64,000 nt of DNA. Origin: an uncultured Clostridia bacterium (lineage in GTDB: Bacteria > Bacillota > Clostridia > TANB77 > CAG-508). Every line of letters starts with the position of its first letter. The first letter of the stretch is position 1. The DNA is taken from NCBI GenBank assembly GCA_947631915.1, contig CANRNC010000006.1, positions 1 to 64,000 of the forward strand, written 5' to 3'. The notes beneath the pieces are model-generated. The model searched no databases, was not told the DNA's origin, and saw only the letters and a list, made by a program, of their open reading frames with translations. Position numbers and translations under genes: made by a program. Positions 54,479-63,397 of the stretch are shown piece by piece.

Positions 54479-55585
54479 TTACATTTTATTTAATAGTTTT
54501 GTTATTTCTTTATATATTCTATCTTCTGCATCTGCGAGTGCAATTTTTGTTGCATTTTTTCCCATTTTTTTCAATTTTTCTTTATCTGAAATCATGGAAT
54601 TGATTATACTATCAAGTTTCTCTCCAGTAAGCTCATCGTTTTTTATTATCTTTGCTGCATCAATATTTTCTAGCGTCTTTGCATTATATGTTTGATGATC
54701 ATTTGACACATTTGGTAATGGTATAAATATTGCTGGTTTTCCTAGTAACGAAATCTCTGTAATTGTCATTGCTCCACTCCTACATACTAATATATCTGAT
54801 ACCTTTTCTATTTCTCCCATATTATAAATGTATGGATAAATCTTTATATTTTTACTAGTAGCAATATCTATATTTTTTTCTTTCAATTGAGTAATAACAT
54901 AATCATATTGTTTTTGTCCAGCAGATAAGATTATCTGGTAGTTTAATTTTTTATTTTGTGCTAGCAGTTCTATTACTGTATCATTTATTTTCTTTGCTCC
55001 TTGACTACCTCCAAAAATTAAAACTATTGGCTTATCATCTTCTAATTTTAATTCTTTTATTATTTCTTGCTTTCTATGATTGTCTAATTCTTTATTATCT
55101 ATTTGTATTGGTGTTCCAGTTAAAACTATATTTTTAGCCTTAGGAATCCTGTTTCTTGCTTCTTCAAATCCAATTAATATTGTGTCTGTTATTTCTGATA
55201 ACATGTTTGTTGCTTTTCCAGGAAAAGCATTACTCTCGTGTAACATTGTAGGTATTTTAAGCATATGTGCTGATAATATTACTGGTCCACATATATATCC
55301 ACCTGCACCAATTACTAAATCAGGTTTAAAGTCTTTTAGTATTTTCTTTGCTTGAAAAATTCCTGTAAAAGTCTTAAAGTCTTTTATAATATTCTTTCCT
55401 AAACCATATGCTTGTATTCTTTCCAATTTATATCCAGATTTTGGTACTAAATTATTTTCTAATCCTCTATCAGTTCCGATAAATATAATCTCTGAATTAG
55501 GCTCTTCCTTTTTTATTTTATTAGCTATTGAAAGTGCTGGATTAATATGACCAGCTGTTCCTGCTGCTGCTATAACTACCCTCAT
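54479..55585 (-). CDS. murG: UDP-GlcNAc--undecaprenyl-PP-MurNAc-pentapeptide GlcNAc transferase
   Basis: Makes lipid II from lipid I at the inner face of the membrane. Glycosyltransferase 28 motifs: VIAAAGTAGHINPALSIANKI at the start (a GG is replaced by AG in the first glycine loop), HESNAFPGKATNML, FGGSQGAKKIND, and the C-terminal LVCRSGAMTITEISLLGKPAIFIPLPNVSNDHQTYNA. At 368 aa it is complete. The 190-bp gap to ftsW holds an 88-nt hairpin of the dispersed repeat family. Confidence 0.95.
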   Translation of the reverse strand: MRVVIAAAGTAGHINPALSIANKIKKEEPNSEIIFIGTDRGLENNLVPKSGYKLERIQAYGLGKNIIKDFKTFTGIFQAKKILKDFKPDLVIGAGGYICGPVILSAHMLKIPTMLHESNAFPGKATNMLSEITDTILIGFEEARNRIPKAKNIVLTGTPIQIDNKELDNHRKQEIIKELKLEDDKPIVLIFGGSQGAKKINDTVIELLAQNKKLNYQIILSAGQKQYDYVITQLKEKNIDIATSKNIKIYPYIYNMGEIEKVSDILVCRSGAMTITEISLLGKPAIFIPLPNVSNDHQTYNAKTLENIDAAKIIKNDELTGEKLDSIINSMISDKEKLKKMGKNATKIALADAEDRIYKEITKLLNKM

Positions 55586-55667
55586 ATTTGTTCTCCTTTT
55601 TGATATATTTGTAATTAATGGTTCTTCAATCTATAAAAACAAAATTTATAAACTTTTCTTTCAAAAA

Positions 55668-55760
55668 GGGCACATTGCAATTAAGTGAATTCTTAACAAT
55701 TAAACAAATATTATGAGTTTAATTGCTTAAAGATAACTTATGCAAAGCTGTGCCCCTACA
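55668..55760. repeat. Long hairpin form of the dispersed palindromic repeat, copy 8
   Basis: Outer arms GGGCACA (55668-55674) and TGTGCCC (55749-55755), then CTACA. Inside, TTGCA/TGCAA and TTAAGT/ACTTA pair, and a long inner arm (about 55687-55704 with 55716-55732) is nearly complementary around an AAATATTAT loop. The whole 88-nt stretch can fold into one imperfect hairpin. Confidence 0.75.
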
Positions 55761-55776
55761 TTTTGTTCTCAATAAA

Positions 55777-56916
55777 TCATGTTTTTTGATATCGTGATAT
55801 ATTCAATAAAATTCCTACTGCACATAATAAAATTAGTAATGCAGTTCCTCCATAACTAAAAAATGGTAGAGGCATTCCTGTGTTTGGCATTGATGATGTA
55901 ACAACTGCTATATTTATAATAGCTTGCAATCCCACTAAAGATGTTATTCCTACTGCAATTAAACTTCCAAATGAGTCTGGAGCTTTCATTGCAATTAGTA
56001 CTCCTCTCCAAATAAATATTCCAAATAGTATAATTACACCTAAACATCCTATAAAACCTAACTCTTCTGCTATAACAGAAAAGATAAAGTCATTCTGTGG
56101 TTCTGGCAAGTACAAATATTTTTGCGTACTGTTACCTAACCCAACTCCAAATAATCCTCCTGAACCTATTGCATATAAACTTTGAATTACTTGATAACCT
56201 GTATTTGTTGGATCAGCCCATGGATCAATGAAGGCAGTTAATCTTGCTAATCTATAAGTACCTTTATCAAAATATTTTGCTAATACATATAATGCTGTTG
56301 CTCCGATACCTGCGATTGGAGTTCCTACAGTAATAAAATATCTCATTTTTGTTCCAGCCATTAGCATTAATATTACTACTATCATTATTATAATTACTGA
56401 TGCACTTAAATGTGATTGTACAACTACTAATACTAATATTATTGGTGCTACAAGAAATAATGGATATATAAACCCTTTTAAAAATGTATGTAAATCCGCT
56501 TTATGATCTGTTAAATATTTTGCAAAAAATATTATCATTGCAATTTTCACTAATTCTGATGGTTGAAATGTCGTAAATTTCAGATTTATCCATCTGTAAG
56601 CACCATTTGCCTCATATCCTAATCCTGGGATTTTTACTGCTAATAGTAGTAATATTGATCCAAAATACATTAATTTATAATATTTCGCCCATTTTCTATA
56701 ATCTATTTTTGAGATAAATAGCATAGCTACTACCCCTATGCAAGCACTTATCGCTTGAGTTCTTACATATACATAACTGCTTCTACCTTCTGATATAGCT
56801 GATGGAGAACTTGCAGATAGTACCATTATTAGACCAAATCCAAGCATAACTAATACTGTTATGAATAAAATGAAATCAAATTTGCCTTGATTAGTTTTAT
56901 TATTTGGCTTTGCCAT
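55777..56916 (-). CDS. ftsW: SEDS glycosyltransferase FtsW/RodA family
   Basis: A lipid II polymerase with ten membrane spans. Family blocks: FILFITVLVMLGFGLIMVLSASSPSAI, FQPSELVKIAMIIFFAKYL (catalytic Asp region follows), YQVIQSLYAIGSGGLFGVGLGNSTQKYLYLPEPQNDFIFSVIAEELGFIG and MPLPFFSYGGTALL. Located between mraY and murG, it is called FtsW. ATG at 56916 has AAAGGA 11 nt upstream; the first ATG at 56937 has a poor site. The product is 379 aa. Confidence 0.93.
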   Translation of the reverse strand: MAKPNNKTNQGKFDFILFITVLVMLGFGLIMVLSASSPSAISEGRSSYVYVRTQAISACIGVVAMLFISKIDYRKWAKYYKLMYFGSILLLLAVKIPGLGYEANGAYRWINLKFTTFQPSELVKIAMIIFFAKYLTDHKADLHTFLKGFIYPLFLVAPIILVLVVVQSHLSASVIIIMIVVILMLMAGTKMRYFITVGTPIAGIGATALYVLAKYFDKGTYRLARLTAFIDPWADPTNTGYQVIQSLYAIGSGGLFGVGLGNSTQKYLYLPEPQNDFIFSVIAEELGFIGCLGVIILFGIFIWRGVLIAMKAPDSFGSLIAVGITSLVGLQAIINIAVVTSSMPNTGMPLPFFSYGGTALLILLCAVGILLNISRYQKT

Positions 56917-56944
56917 CCTACTATCATTCCTTTCCATCTTTTCT

Positions 56945-57898
56945 TTAGACTATTAGTATTCCAATTATGCAAGCTATTAATGTTATCAAACTAAACACTG
57001 AAACTACAGTGCTCTCTTTCCATCCACACAATTCAAAATGATGGTGCAATGGAGCCATTTTAAATATTCTATTTCCAGTTTTTCTAAAATATGACACCTG
57101 AATTATTACTGATAAAGTTTCTAATAAAGGTATTATTGCAATTACTATTAATAATAGTGGCACTTTCAAATATAATGCCATTGCTACTATAACTCCTCCT
57201 AATAGTAATGAACCTGTATCTCCCATGAAAACCTTAGCTGGGTGTAAATTAAACATTAAAAATCCTAAACAAGCACCACTAACTAAACTTCCAAATAATG
57301 CAACTTCTGTCTCACCTTTAAGAATTCCTATAACTGTTAGACATGCGATTATTATCATTGATACACTAGTGGATAATCCATCTATACCATCAGTCAAGTT
57401 GACAGCATTTGTTGTAGCTAACATTGTACATATCGCAAATGGTATAAAAATAAGTGTCGGTATTTTCACATATTTATCAATTATTGGTATCAAGGTGTCT
57501 GTACCTATTTCTTCATTATTAGCTAGAATAAGTGCATAAATAACTGATATTATAAGTAATCCCAACATTTTCATTGATGGGCTTATTCCTTTTGTATTTT
57601 GATATTTTAATTTTGTTGAATCATCTATGCATCCAATTAAACCAAATCCTAATGATACAACTATCAATGGGATAACTTCATTAACTTTTATTGATAAGAA
57701 TATTCCTACAATAATAATTGTTAATGCAATTATTATTCCTCCCATTGTAGGTGTTCCTTGCTTTTGTAAATGACTTACTGGTCCTTCTTTTCTTTCTATT
57801 TGACCTACTTTTAGTTTTTTTAATATCGGTATTATAATAATTGAAAGTACTACTGTAATGCAAAATGATACAACTAGTATCTTTAATTCCGATTCCAT
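56945..57898 (-). CDS. mraY: Phospho-N-acetylmuramoyl-pentapeptide transferase
   Basis: Makes lipid I from UDP-MurNAc-pentapeptide and undecaprenyl phosphate. A polytopic protein with LQKQGTPTMGGIIIALTIIIVG near the N-terminus, the catalytic DDSTK region (GCIDDSTKLKYQNTKGIS), NAVNLTDGIDGLS, MGDTGSLLLGG and the closing MAPLHHHFELCGWKE. At 317 aa it is complete. Its start is two nt after the murE stop. Confidence 0.96.
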   Translation of the reverse strand: MESELKILVVSFCITVVLSIIIIPILKKLKVGQIERKEGPVSHLQKQGTPTMGGIIIALTIIIVGIFLSIKVNEVIPLIVVSLGFGLIGCIDDSTKLKYQNTKGISPSMKMLGLLIISVIYALILANNEEIGTDTLIPIIDKYVKIPTLIFIPFAICTMLATTNAVNLTDGIDGLSTSVSMIIIACLTVIGILKGETEVALFGSLVSGACLGFLMFNLHPAKVFMGDTGSLLLGGVIVAMALYLKVPLLLIVIAIIPLLETLSVIIQVSYFRKTGNRIFKMAPLHHHFELCGWKESTVVSVFSLITLIACIIGILIV

Positions 57899-57900
57899 TT

Positions 57901-59376
57901 TTATTTTTTCTCCATTCCATCTATTATTTCATTTACAATTATTCTTTCATCAAATGGATATTTCTCATGATTTATCTCTTGATATGGTTCATGTCCTTTT
58001 CCAGCAAGGACAATCATATCATTTTTATTTGCCATGCTAATTGCTTTTTTTATTGCTTCATATCTATCTACTATACATTCATATTTACCTTTTGTTGTTT
58101 TTATTCCTTCTTCTATTTGTTTTACAATTTTTTCTGGATCTTCAGTTCTTGGATTATCAGAAGTAATTATTGTGTAATTTGCTACTCTTCCTGATATTTC
58201 TCCCATCATAGGACGTTTTCCGGGATCTCTATCTCCTCCACACCCAAAAACAGAGATTACTCTTCCTCTTGTATATGCTGAAACAGCTAATAATATGCTT
58301 TCTAAACTCTTTGGTGAATGAGCATAATCTATCATTATTGTAAGATCTTTTTTATTGGGTACTAATTCACTTCTTCCTGGAACTTTTATATCCACCAATG
58401 CTTCTTTAATATTTTCAACTGTTACATCAAATTTTTGACATACACATATTGCTGCAAGTGCATTGTAAACACTAAATCTACCAGGTATTCCTACTTTAAT
58501 TCTTTCATTTTTTCCATAAATTTTTTCTTTAAAATCTGAATATGAATTTGTTATTGTAATATCTTTCGCAATATTATCTGATGTATTATCAATTCCATAG
58601 GTTTTAATTTCACATTTAGCTTCGTGTATAACCTTTTGTCCATATAAATCATCTGAATTTACAAATGCAACATCACATACATCAAATAATTTTAGCTTTG
58701 AATTAAAATAATCTTCCATACTTGGATGTTCTTTTTCACTAATATGATCTTCTGAAAGATTTGTAAATACGCCAATATCAAAATGCAATCCATATACTCT
58801 ATTTAATTTTAAACTTTGTGAAGATACTTCCATAACTGCTACTTCACAGTTTTCGTCTACCATCATTTTTAATAACTCGTATAAATGTATACTATCAGGC
58901 GTTGTCCTATCTGAATCCTCAATTTTCTTATCATTTATGTAAGATGCCACAGTCCCTATAAGTCCTACCTTTTTGCCTTGCTTTTGTAAAATTTCTTTTA
59001 TCATAAATGTAGTAGTTGTTTTTCCTTTTGTTCCTGTAACTCCAACTAACTTTAATCTCTTTTCGGGATTTCCAAAAAAGTTTGATGCACATAAGGCTTG
59101 TGCAATTCTTGTATCAGGTACCATTAGTATAGTTATGTCATCGTTTTGTGCTATTTTTCTATAATCATATCCTTCTTGTATCATTATTACATTAGCACCA
59201 TTTTCTATAGCATTTTCTATATATTGATGTCCATCTGTTTCAAAACCTTTTATTGCTATAAACAATGACCCTTTAGTAGCTTCTTTTGAATTGCTTGTAA
59301 TTTTCTTTATATCTATGTCTACATCGCCTTTTGCTTTAATTCCAGTGATTCCACTTAAAATATTTCTTAAATTCAT
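57901..59376 (-). CDS. murE: UDP-MurNAc-L-Ala-D-Glu:meso-diaminopimelate ligase
   Basis: Adds the third residue of the cell-wall peptide. ATP loop GTKGKTTT (115-122), a Lys/His metal region, and the specificity motif DNPR (in IITSDNPRTEDP, about 407-410), which marks mDAP rather than lysine use. At 491 aa it is complete. Own promoter at 59.4 kb; first gene of murE-mraY-ftsW. murF and murD are not in the window. Confidence 0.95.
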   Translation of the reverse strand: MNLRNILSGITGIKAKGDVDIDIKKITSNSKEATKGSLFIAIKGFETDGHQYIENAIENGANVIMIQEGYDYRKIAQNDDITILMVPDTRIAQALCASNFFGNPEKRLKLVGVTGTKGKTTTTFMIKEILQKQGKKVGLIGTVASYINDKKIEDSDRTTPDSIHLYELLKMMVDENCEVAVMEVSSQSLKLNRVYGLHFDIGVFTNLSEDHISEKEHPSMEDYFNSKLKLFDVCDVAFVNSDDLYGQKVIHEAKCEIKTYGIDNTSDNIAKDITITNSYSDFKEKIYGKNERIKVGIPGRFSVYNALAAICVCQKFDVTVENIKEALVDIKVPGRSELVPNKKDLTIMIDYAHSPKSLESILLAVSAYTRGRVISVFGCGGDRDPGKRPMMGEISGRVANYTIITSDNPRTEDPEKIVKQIEEGIKTTKGKYECIVDRYEAIKKAISMANKNDMIVLAGKGHEPYQEINHEKYPFDERIIVNEIIDGMEKK

Positions 59377-59427
59377 AGATTTTTATTCTCTCCTTCCATA
59401 ATATAATTATATTATAGGTCATTGTAT

Positions 59428-59456
59428 ATTATATAATTCTTTCTAATTTTTGTAAA
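59428..59456 (-). promoter_or_regulatory. Promoter of the murE-mraY-ftsW cluster
   Basis: TTTACA (59451-59456), 17-bp spacer, TATAAT (59428-59433). Confidence 0.75.
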
Positions 59457-59492
59457 GAAAATTAAATATAAATTTTAAATTTTAATATAAAC

Positions 59493-59541
59493 AAGGACGA
59501 AGATAATTGATAACCTAAAATTATCAATTATCTTCGTCCTT
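59493..59541 (-). terminator. Long perfect hairpin after the FxLYD-like gene
   Basis: A 21-bp perfect stem (59493-59513 with 59521-59541), loop CCTAAAA, 15 nt after the stop. The leftward U-run is short (UUGUUUAUAUU), so it could be a terminator or an RNase III-type processing site. Confidence 0.65.
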
Positions 59542-59556
59542 ATTAGTGCACAAAAA

Positions 59557-59943
59557 CTATTTTTCATATACACATGTAATTTCATAATAACTTACATTTG
59601 AAAATCTATAATCTATTTGAAAATCTCTGATTTCTCCACTAGCCAAATTATTAATTTCTAAATATTTTGTACCTAAATTTACATCTCTTTTTGAAAATAA
59701 ATCAATTTTTATATATATTCTATCGATATCGTTTTCTAAATTGTTTTTTATTGTTCCTTTTGCATAACCATTTACGTCTGTTGTTTTTACTTCTGTCATA
59801 GTTATTTCTGGTGCAGTTATTTTTACTTTTCCCGATATATTGTTATATGTACTTTTCAATCCAATTTTTATTATATAGTTCGAAAATATTGCAAATACAA
59901 CTATTAATATCCCATAAAAAGCAACTTGTTTAACTCTCGCCAT
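59557..59943 (-). CDS. Membrane-anchored FxLYD-like protein
   Basis: 128 residues: an N-terminal span (VAFYGILIVVFAIFSNYII) and a beta-sandwich outside. ITMTEVKTTDVNGYAKGTIKNNLENDIDRIYIKIDLFSK...LEINNLASGEIRDFQIDY follows the FxLYD pattern (G-x-I-x-N-x-x-x, then L-x-x-G-E). Such domains are common in Firmicutes envelope proteins; partner unknown. GAGAGG precedes the ATG. Followed by a long hairpin that separates it from the mur cluster. Confidence 0.65.
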   Translation of the reverse strand: MARVKQVAFYGILIVVFAIFSNYIIKIGLKSTYNNISGKVKITAPEITMTEVKTTDVNGYAKGTIKNNLENDIDRIYIKIDLFSKRDVNLGTKYLEINNLASGEIRDFQIDYRFSNVSYYEITCVYEK

Positions 59944-60155
59944 AATATCATTCCTCTCATCTTACAAATAAATAATTCTTCTTATATATTAGAAGAAATT
60001 TTTTATTATATACGTTTATTATAACATATTTATCTAAATATGTAAACTTTTTGTATAAATTGATTCATACTATAATTTATTGGTTACAATGTGTATACAT
60101 TTTATAATGCAATTCAATCTATTATTAGGCTAATTCGATAAATTATGTTTTTTTG

Positions 60156-60183
60156 TTGCAAATTCTGAAATAACTGATATAAT
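60156..60183 (+). promoter_or_regulatory. Promoter of purH
   Basis: TTGCAA (60156-60161), 16-bp spacer, TATAAT (60178-60183), 43 bp before the ATG. The rest of the 283-bp gap shows no purine riboswitch or other structure. Confidence 0.75.
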
Positions 60184-60226
60184 GTAATAGTTAGAAATTA
60201 ATATAATTAATTGAAAGGATGATATT

Positions 60227-61777
60227 ATGAAAGCACTAATTAGCGTATCTGATAAAACAGGTATTGTTGAATTTGCAAAAGAATTAGAAAATCTTGGCAT
60301 AGAAATAATTTCAACAGGTGGAACTTATAAAAAATTAAAAGATGAAGGTTTGAAAGTTACTGAAATTTCTGAACTTACAGGTTTTCCTGAATGCTTAGAT
60401 GGAAGAGTAAAAACTTTACATCCTAAAGTTCATGCTGGAATATTAGCTATGCGTTCTAAAGAAACACATATGCAACAATTAAAAGATCTAGGAATAGATA
60501 CTATTGACTTTGTGGTTGTAAATTTATATCCATTTAAAGCAACCATTTTAAAAGACAATGTATCACGTGAGGAATGTGTTGAAAATATTGACATCGGTGG
60601 TCCCACAATGTTACGTAGTGCTGCTAAAAATTATCAAGATGTTTCTGTTATTACAGATCCTGCTGATTATGAAATAGTATTAAACGAATTAAAAACTAAA
60701 GGACAAGTTAGTCTTGATACTAAATTCTATTTAATGAATAAAGTATTTGAACATACTGCAAATTATGATGCAATGATTTGTAATTACTTAAAAAATGAAA
60801 GAAAAGATACCTCTTTCCCACAAGAATTAACTTTAACTTATGAAAAAGTACAAGATATGAGATACGGTGAAAATCCTCATCAATTGGGTGCTTTATATAA
60901 AGAAATTGGAAAATGCACTGGTTCTTTAACTGTAGCAAAACAATTAAATGGAAAGGAATTATCTTTTAATAATATAAATGATACTAATGGTGCTTTAGAA
61001 TTATTAAAAGAATTTGATGAACCAACTGTAGTAGCGTGTAAACATGGAAACCCTTGTGGTGTTGGAAGCGATAAAGAAAGTATTTATGAAGCTTGGAAAA
61101 AAGCTTTTAATGCAGATAAAACTTCAATATTCGGTGGTATAGTTACAATAAATCGTGAAGTTACTGTAGAATTAGCTACAGAGATGAAAGAAATCTTTTT
61201 GGAAGTAATTGTTGCTCCATCTTTTGAGCCAGAGGCTTTAGAATTATTAAAAACTAAAAAGAATTTAAGAATACTAGAATTACCTGATATAACAGTTAAA
61301 CAACCTGAAGGAAGCTATGATATTAAAAAAATTAATGGTGGTATTATAGTTCAAACAATAGATTCTAAATTATTAGATGAATATACAGTTGTAACAGATA
61401 AAAAACCAACTGAAAAAGAGTTAGAAGATATGATGTTCGCCTGGAAAGTTGTAAAATATGTTAAATCAAATGGTATCGCAATTGCTAAAGATAAACAAAC
61501 ATTAGGAATCGGTCCTGGACAAGTAAATAGAATCTGGGCAACAAAACAATGTTTTGAACATGCAGAAGAACTTATAGCCCCTGGAGTAACTAAAGGTGCT
61601 GTTCTTGCATCTGATGCATTTTTCCCATTTGATGATTGCGTTGAAGCTGCTCATCAAGCAGGAATAACAGCAATTATTCAACCAGGTGGATCAGTTCGTG
61701 ATCAAGACTCTATCGACAAATGTAACAAGTATGGAATAACAATGATATTCACAGGAATGAGACATTTTAGACATTAA
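60227..61777 (+). CDS. purH: Bifunctional AICAR transformylase / IMP cyclohydrolase
   Basis: Carries out the last two steps to IMP. N-terminal cyclohydrolase (MGS-like) domain: [52 protein letters not shown]-terminal transformylase: [42 protein letters not shown] and [22 protein letters not shown], ending TGMRHFRH. Complete at 516 aa. AAAGGATGA precedes the ATG. It stands alone, without other pur genes. Confidence 0.97.
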   Translation: MKALISVSDKTGIVEFAKELENLGIEIISTGGTYKKLKDEGLKVTEISELTGFPECLDGRVKTLHPKVHAGILAMRSKETHMQQLKDLGIDTIDFVVVNLYPFKATILKDNVSREECVENIDIGGPTMLRSAAKNYQDVSVITDPADYEIVLNELKTKGQVSLDTKFYLMNKVFEHTANYDAMICNYLKNERKDTSFPQELTLTYEKVQDMRYGENPHQLGALYKEIGKCTGSLTVAKQLNGKELSFNNINDTNGALELLKEFDEPTVVACKHGNPCGVGSDKESIYEAWKKAFNADKTSIFGGIVTINREVTVELATEMKEIFLEVIVAPSFEPEALELLKTKKNLRILELPDITVKQPEGSYDIKKINGGIIVQTIDSKLLDEYTVVTDKKPTEKELEDMMFAWKVVKYVKSNGIAIAKDKQTLGIGPGQVNRIWATKQCFEHAEELIAPGVTKGAVLASDAFFPFDDCVEAAHQAGITAIIQPGGSVRDQDSIDKCNKYGITMIFTGMRHFRH

Positions 61778-61790
61778 TATAAAAGATAAA

Positions 61791-61813
61791 GGGCACATGC
61801 AATGTGCCCCTAC
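61791..61813. repeat. Dispersed palindromic repeat, copy 9
   Basis: GGGCACAT-GCA-ATGTGCCC (61791-61809), then CTAC. It lies 14 bp after the purH stop, in the gap to the convergent M20 gene. Confidence 0.8.
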
Positions 61814-61839
61814 TTTTTTATATTAATGGATAAATAATT

Positions 61840-63240
61840 TTATCGTACAATATTCATTATCTCTTTTTTTAGTTCTACTTTTTTATCTTGTTGTTTTGGC
61901 TTATTTTTGTTACTCTGTTTATCTTCTTGATTCAATGAATTTACATCTACTTTAAATTTGTCTATTTTTCTTTCTATTAATAAATCTTCAGCTAAACATG
62001 TAAAAACTTGTGTAGCATTTTCTATAGATTCTTTTGTTGTAGATTCATTTGGATTATGGCTTCCTTCAGTTGATGGTATAAATATCATTGTTTTTTTACG
62101 TGCTGGGATATATCCTGTATCTTGACCTGGATATGAAGGCATTTTATAATAATTAATATTCAACTCCTCACATATTCCCTCTATTTTTGAATTTAATTTT
62201 TTACTAGTTATTGCAGGACTTCCTGTTGATACTGTTTCTTCAGTTATCTCTGTTTTAAATTTCTTATAAGCCTTCTCTTTAATTTTCCTAAATTCTTCTA
62301 ATGCATTTTCAGAAGTATTTTCTCCTATAAGTCTGAAATCTATTGCTCCCCTTGCTTCTGGTGCTATTTGATTAAGACTTCCTTTATCATCTATAGTACT
62401 CATTATAAGCTGACTTGCTCTTCCTAAACCTTCTTTTTCCCATTTTTTACCTAATTTTCTCACCTTTAATCCTATATACCCTACTGTATCTGCAGGATTA
62501 CGTCTTTTTTTCATAGGAGTTGATCCCGAATGATTTGTTTCTCCTTTCACATTATATTTAAGTCTAAAAGCTGAACCTACAGAATCTATTATACCAATAG
62601 TAGGTTCTCCTGTTTTTTTAGCTTTCTTATATAATGATTCATATTGTTCAATATGTGCTTCTAATGAGTAATCAACTTCATCAAAAATTCTTTCTACTTC
62701 TTCTATTCCTCGTACATGTTCTTTTAAATACTCTCTTGCCTTATCTATTTCACTTTTTAATGTAATAATTTCTCCTCGTTCTTGTGCTTTTTTATCAAAA
62801 TATTTTTCAAAATCATCTTCACTTAATTTTTTACTTAAATATTTACTACCTACACATGCATTTCCAAATCTACTAGACTCTTCACAAGCATATATAACTA
62901 CTTTTAAAATTCCATTACAGTTTTTTCTTCTAATCATTTCCTCTGTCGTCTGCAATGCAACAATAACTCCTACTGGTCCATCATATTGTCCTCCATTATA
63001 AACAGAGTCTGTATGTGAACCCATTGCAAAAGTTTTTGTAGGGTTATTTCCTAGTTCGATAGTACCACAAATGTTGCCAGCTTTATCTATAGTTATTTTC
63101 ATGCCTAACTCTTGCATTTTATTTATCACTTTTACTTTATACTCTAAATCTGCTTCTGTATATGCCAACCTATTAATTGGTTCTTTTGAGTCAAAATTAA
63201 AAAAATCTTGTAATTTTACTATTCTGTCATTTTCTTTCAT
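61840..63240 (-). CDS. M20-family Zn amidohydrolase (hydantoinase/carbamoylase type)
   Basis: 466 residues. The metal site is built from MGSHTDSVYNGGQYDGPVGVI (His and Asp), ACEESSRFGNACVGS (Glu-Glu) and a later His in IPSTEGSHNPNEST; the small dimerisation domain is between them. Relatives hydrolyse N-carbamoyl amino acids, allantoate or ureidoglycine. The last 45 residues are a Lys/Gln/Asp-rich extension (NQEDKQSNKNKPKQQDKK) not part of the fold. AAAGGAG precedes the ATG. No other ureide genes are near, so the substrate is open. Confidence 0.87.
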   Translation of the reverse strand: MKENDRIVKLQDFFNFDSKEPINRLAYTEADLEYKVKVINKMQELGMKITIDKAGNICGTIELGNNPTKTFAMGSHTDSVYNGGQYDGPVGVIVALQTTEEMIRRKNCNGILKVVIYACEESSRFGNACVGSKYLSKKLSEDDFEKYFDKKAQERGEIITLKSEIDKAREYLKEHVRGIEEVERIFDEVDYSLEAHIEQYESLYKKAKKTGEPTIGIIDSVGSAFRLKYNVKGETNHSGSTPMKKRRNPADTVGYIGLKVRKLGKKWEKEGLGRASQLIMSTIDDKGSLNQIAPEARGAIDFRLIGENTSENALEEFRKIKEKAYKKFKTEITEETVSTGSPAITSKKLNSKIEGICEELNINYYKMPSYPGQDTGYIPARKKTMIFIPSTEGSHNPNESTTKESIENATQVFTCLAEDLLIERKIDKFKVDVNSLNQEDKQSNKNKPKQQDKKVELKKEIMNIVR

Positions 63241-63357
63241 AACTATGCTCCTTTATAATTTTATTAAACAACTCTAATATTGTATCATATTATGTTTACT
63301 TTTTCAATATTCAATTATATTTTTTTATTTAAAATAAAAAAATAACTTAAAACAAAT

Positions 63358-63381
63358 GAAGAGAGTTTTTAACTCCCTCCA
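63358..63381 (-). terminator. Probable terminator of the coiled-coil gene
   Basis: GGGAGTT/AACTCTC stem (one G-U pair) around AAA on the minus strand, followed by U-rich sequence. Confidence 0.6.
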
Positions 63382-63397
63382 TCTGCTCAAATATATA

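Noticed and set aside
59944-60226. Purine riboswitch upstream of purH
   Set aside because: No conserved purine aptamer core or terminator hairpin seen, only a plain promoter and Shine-Dalgarno.
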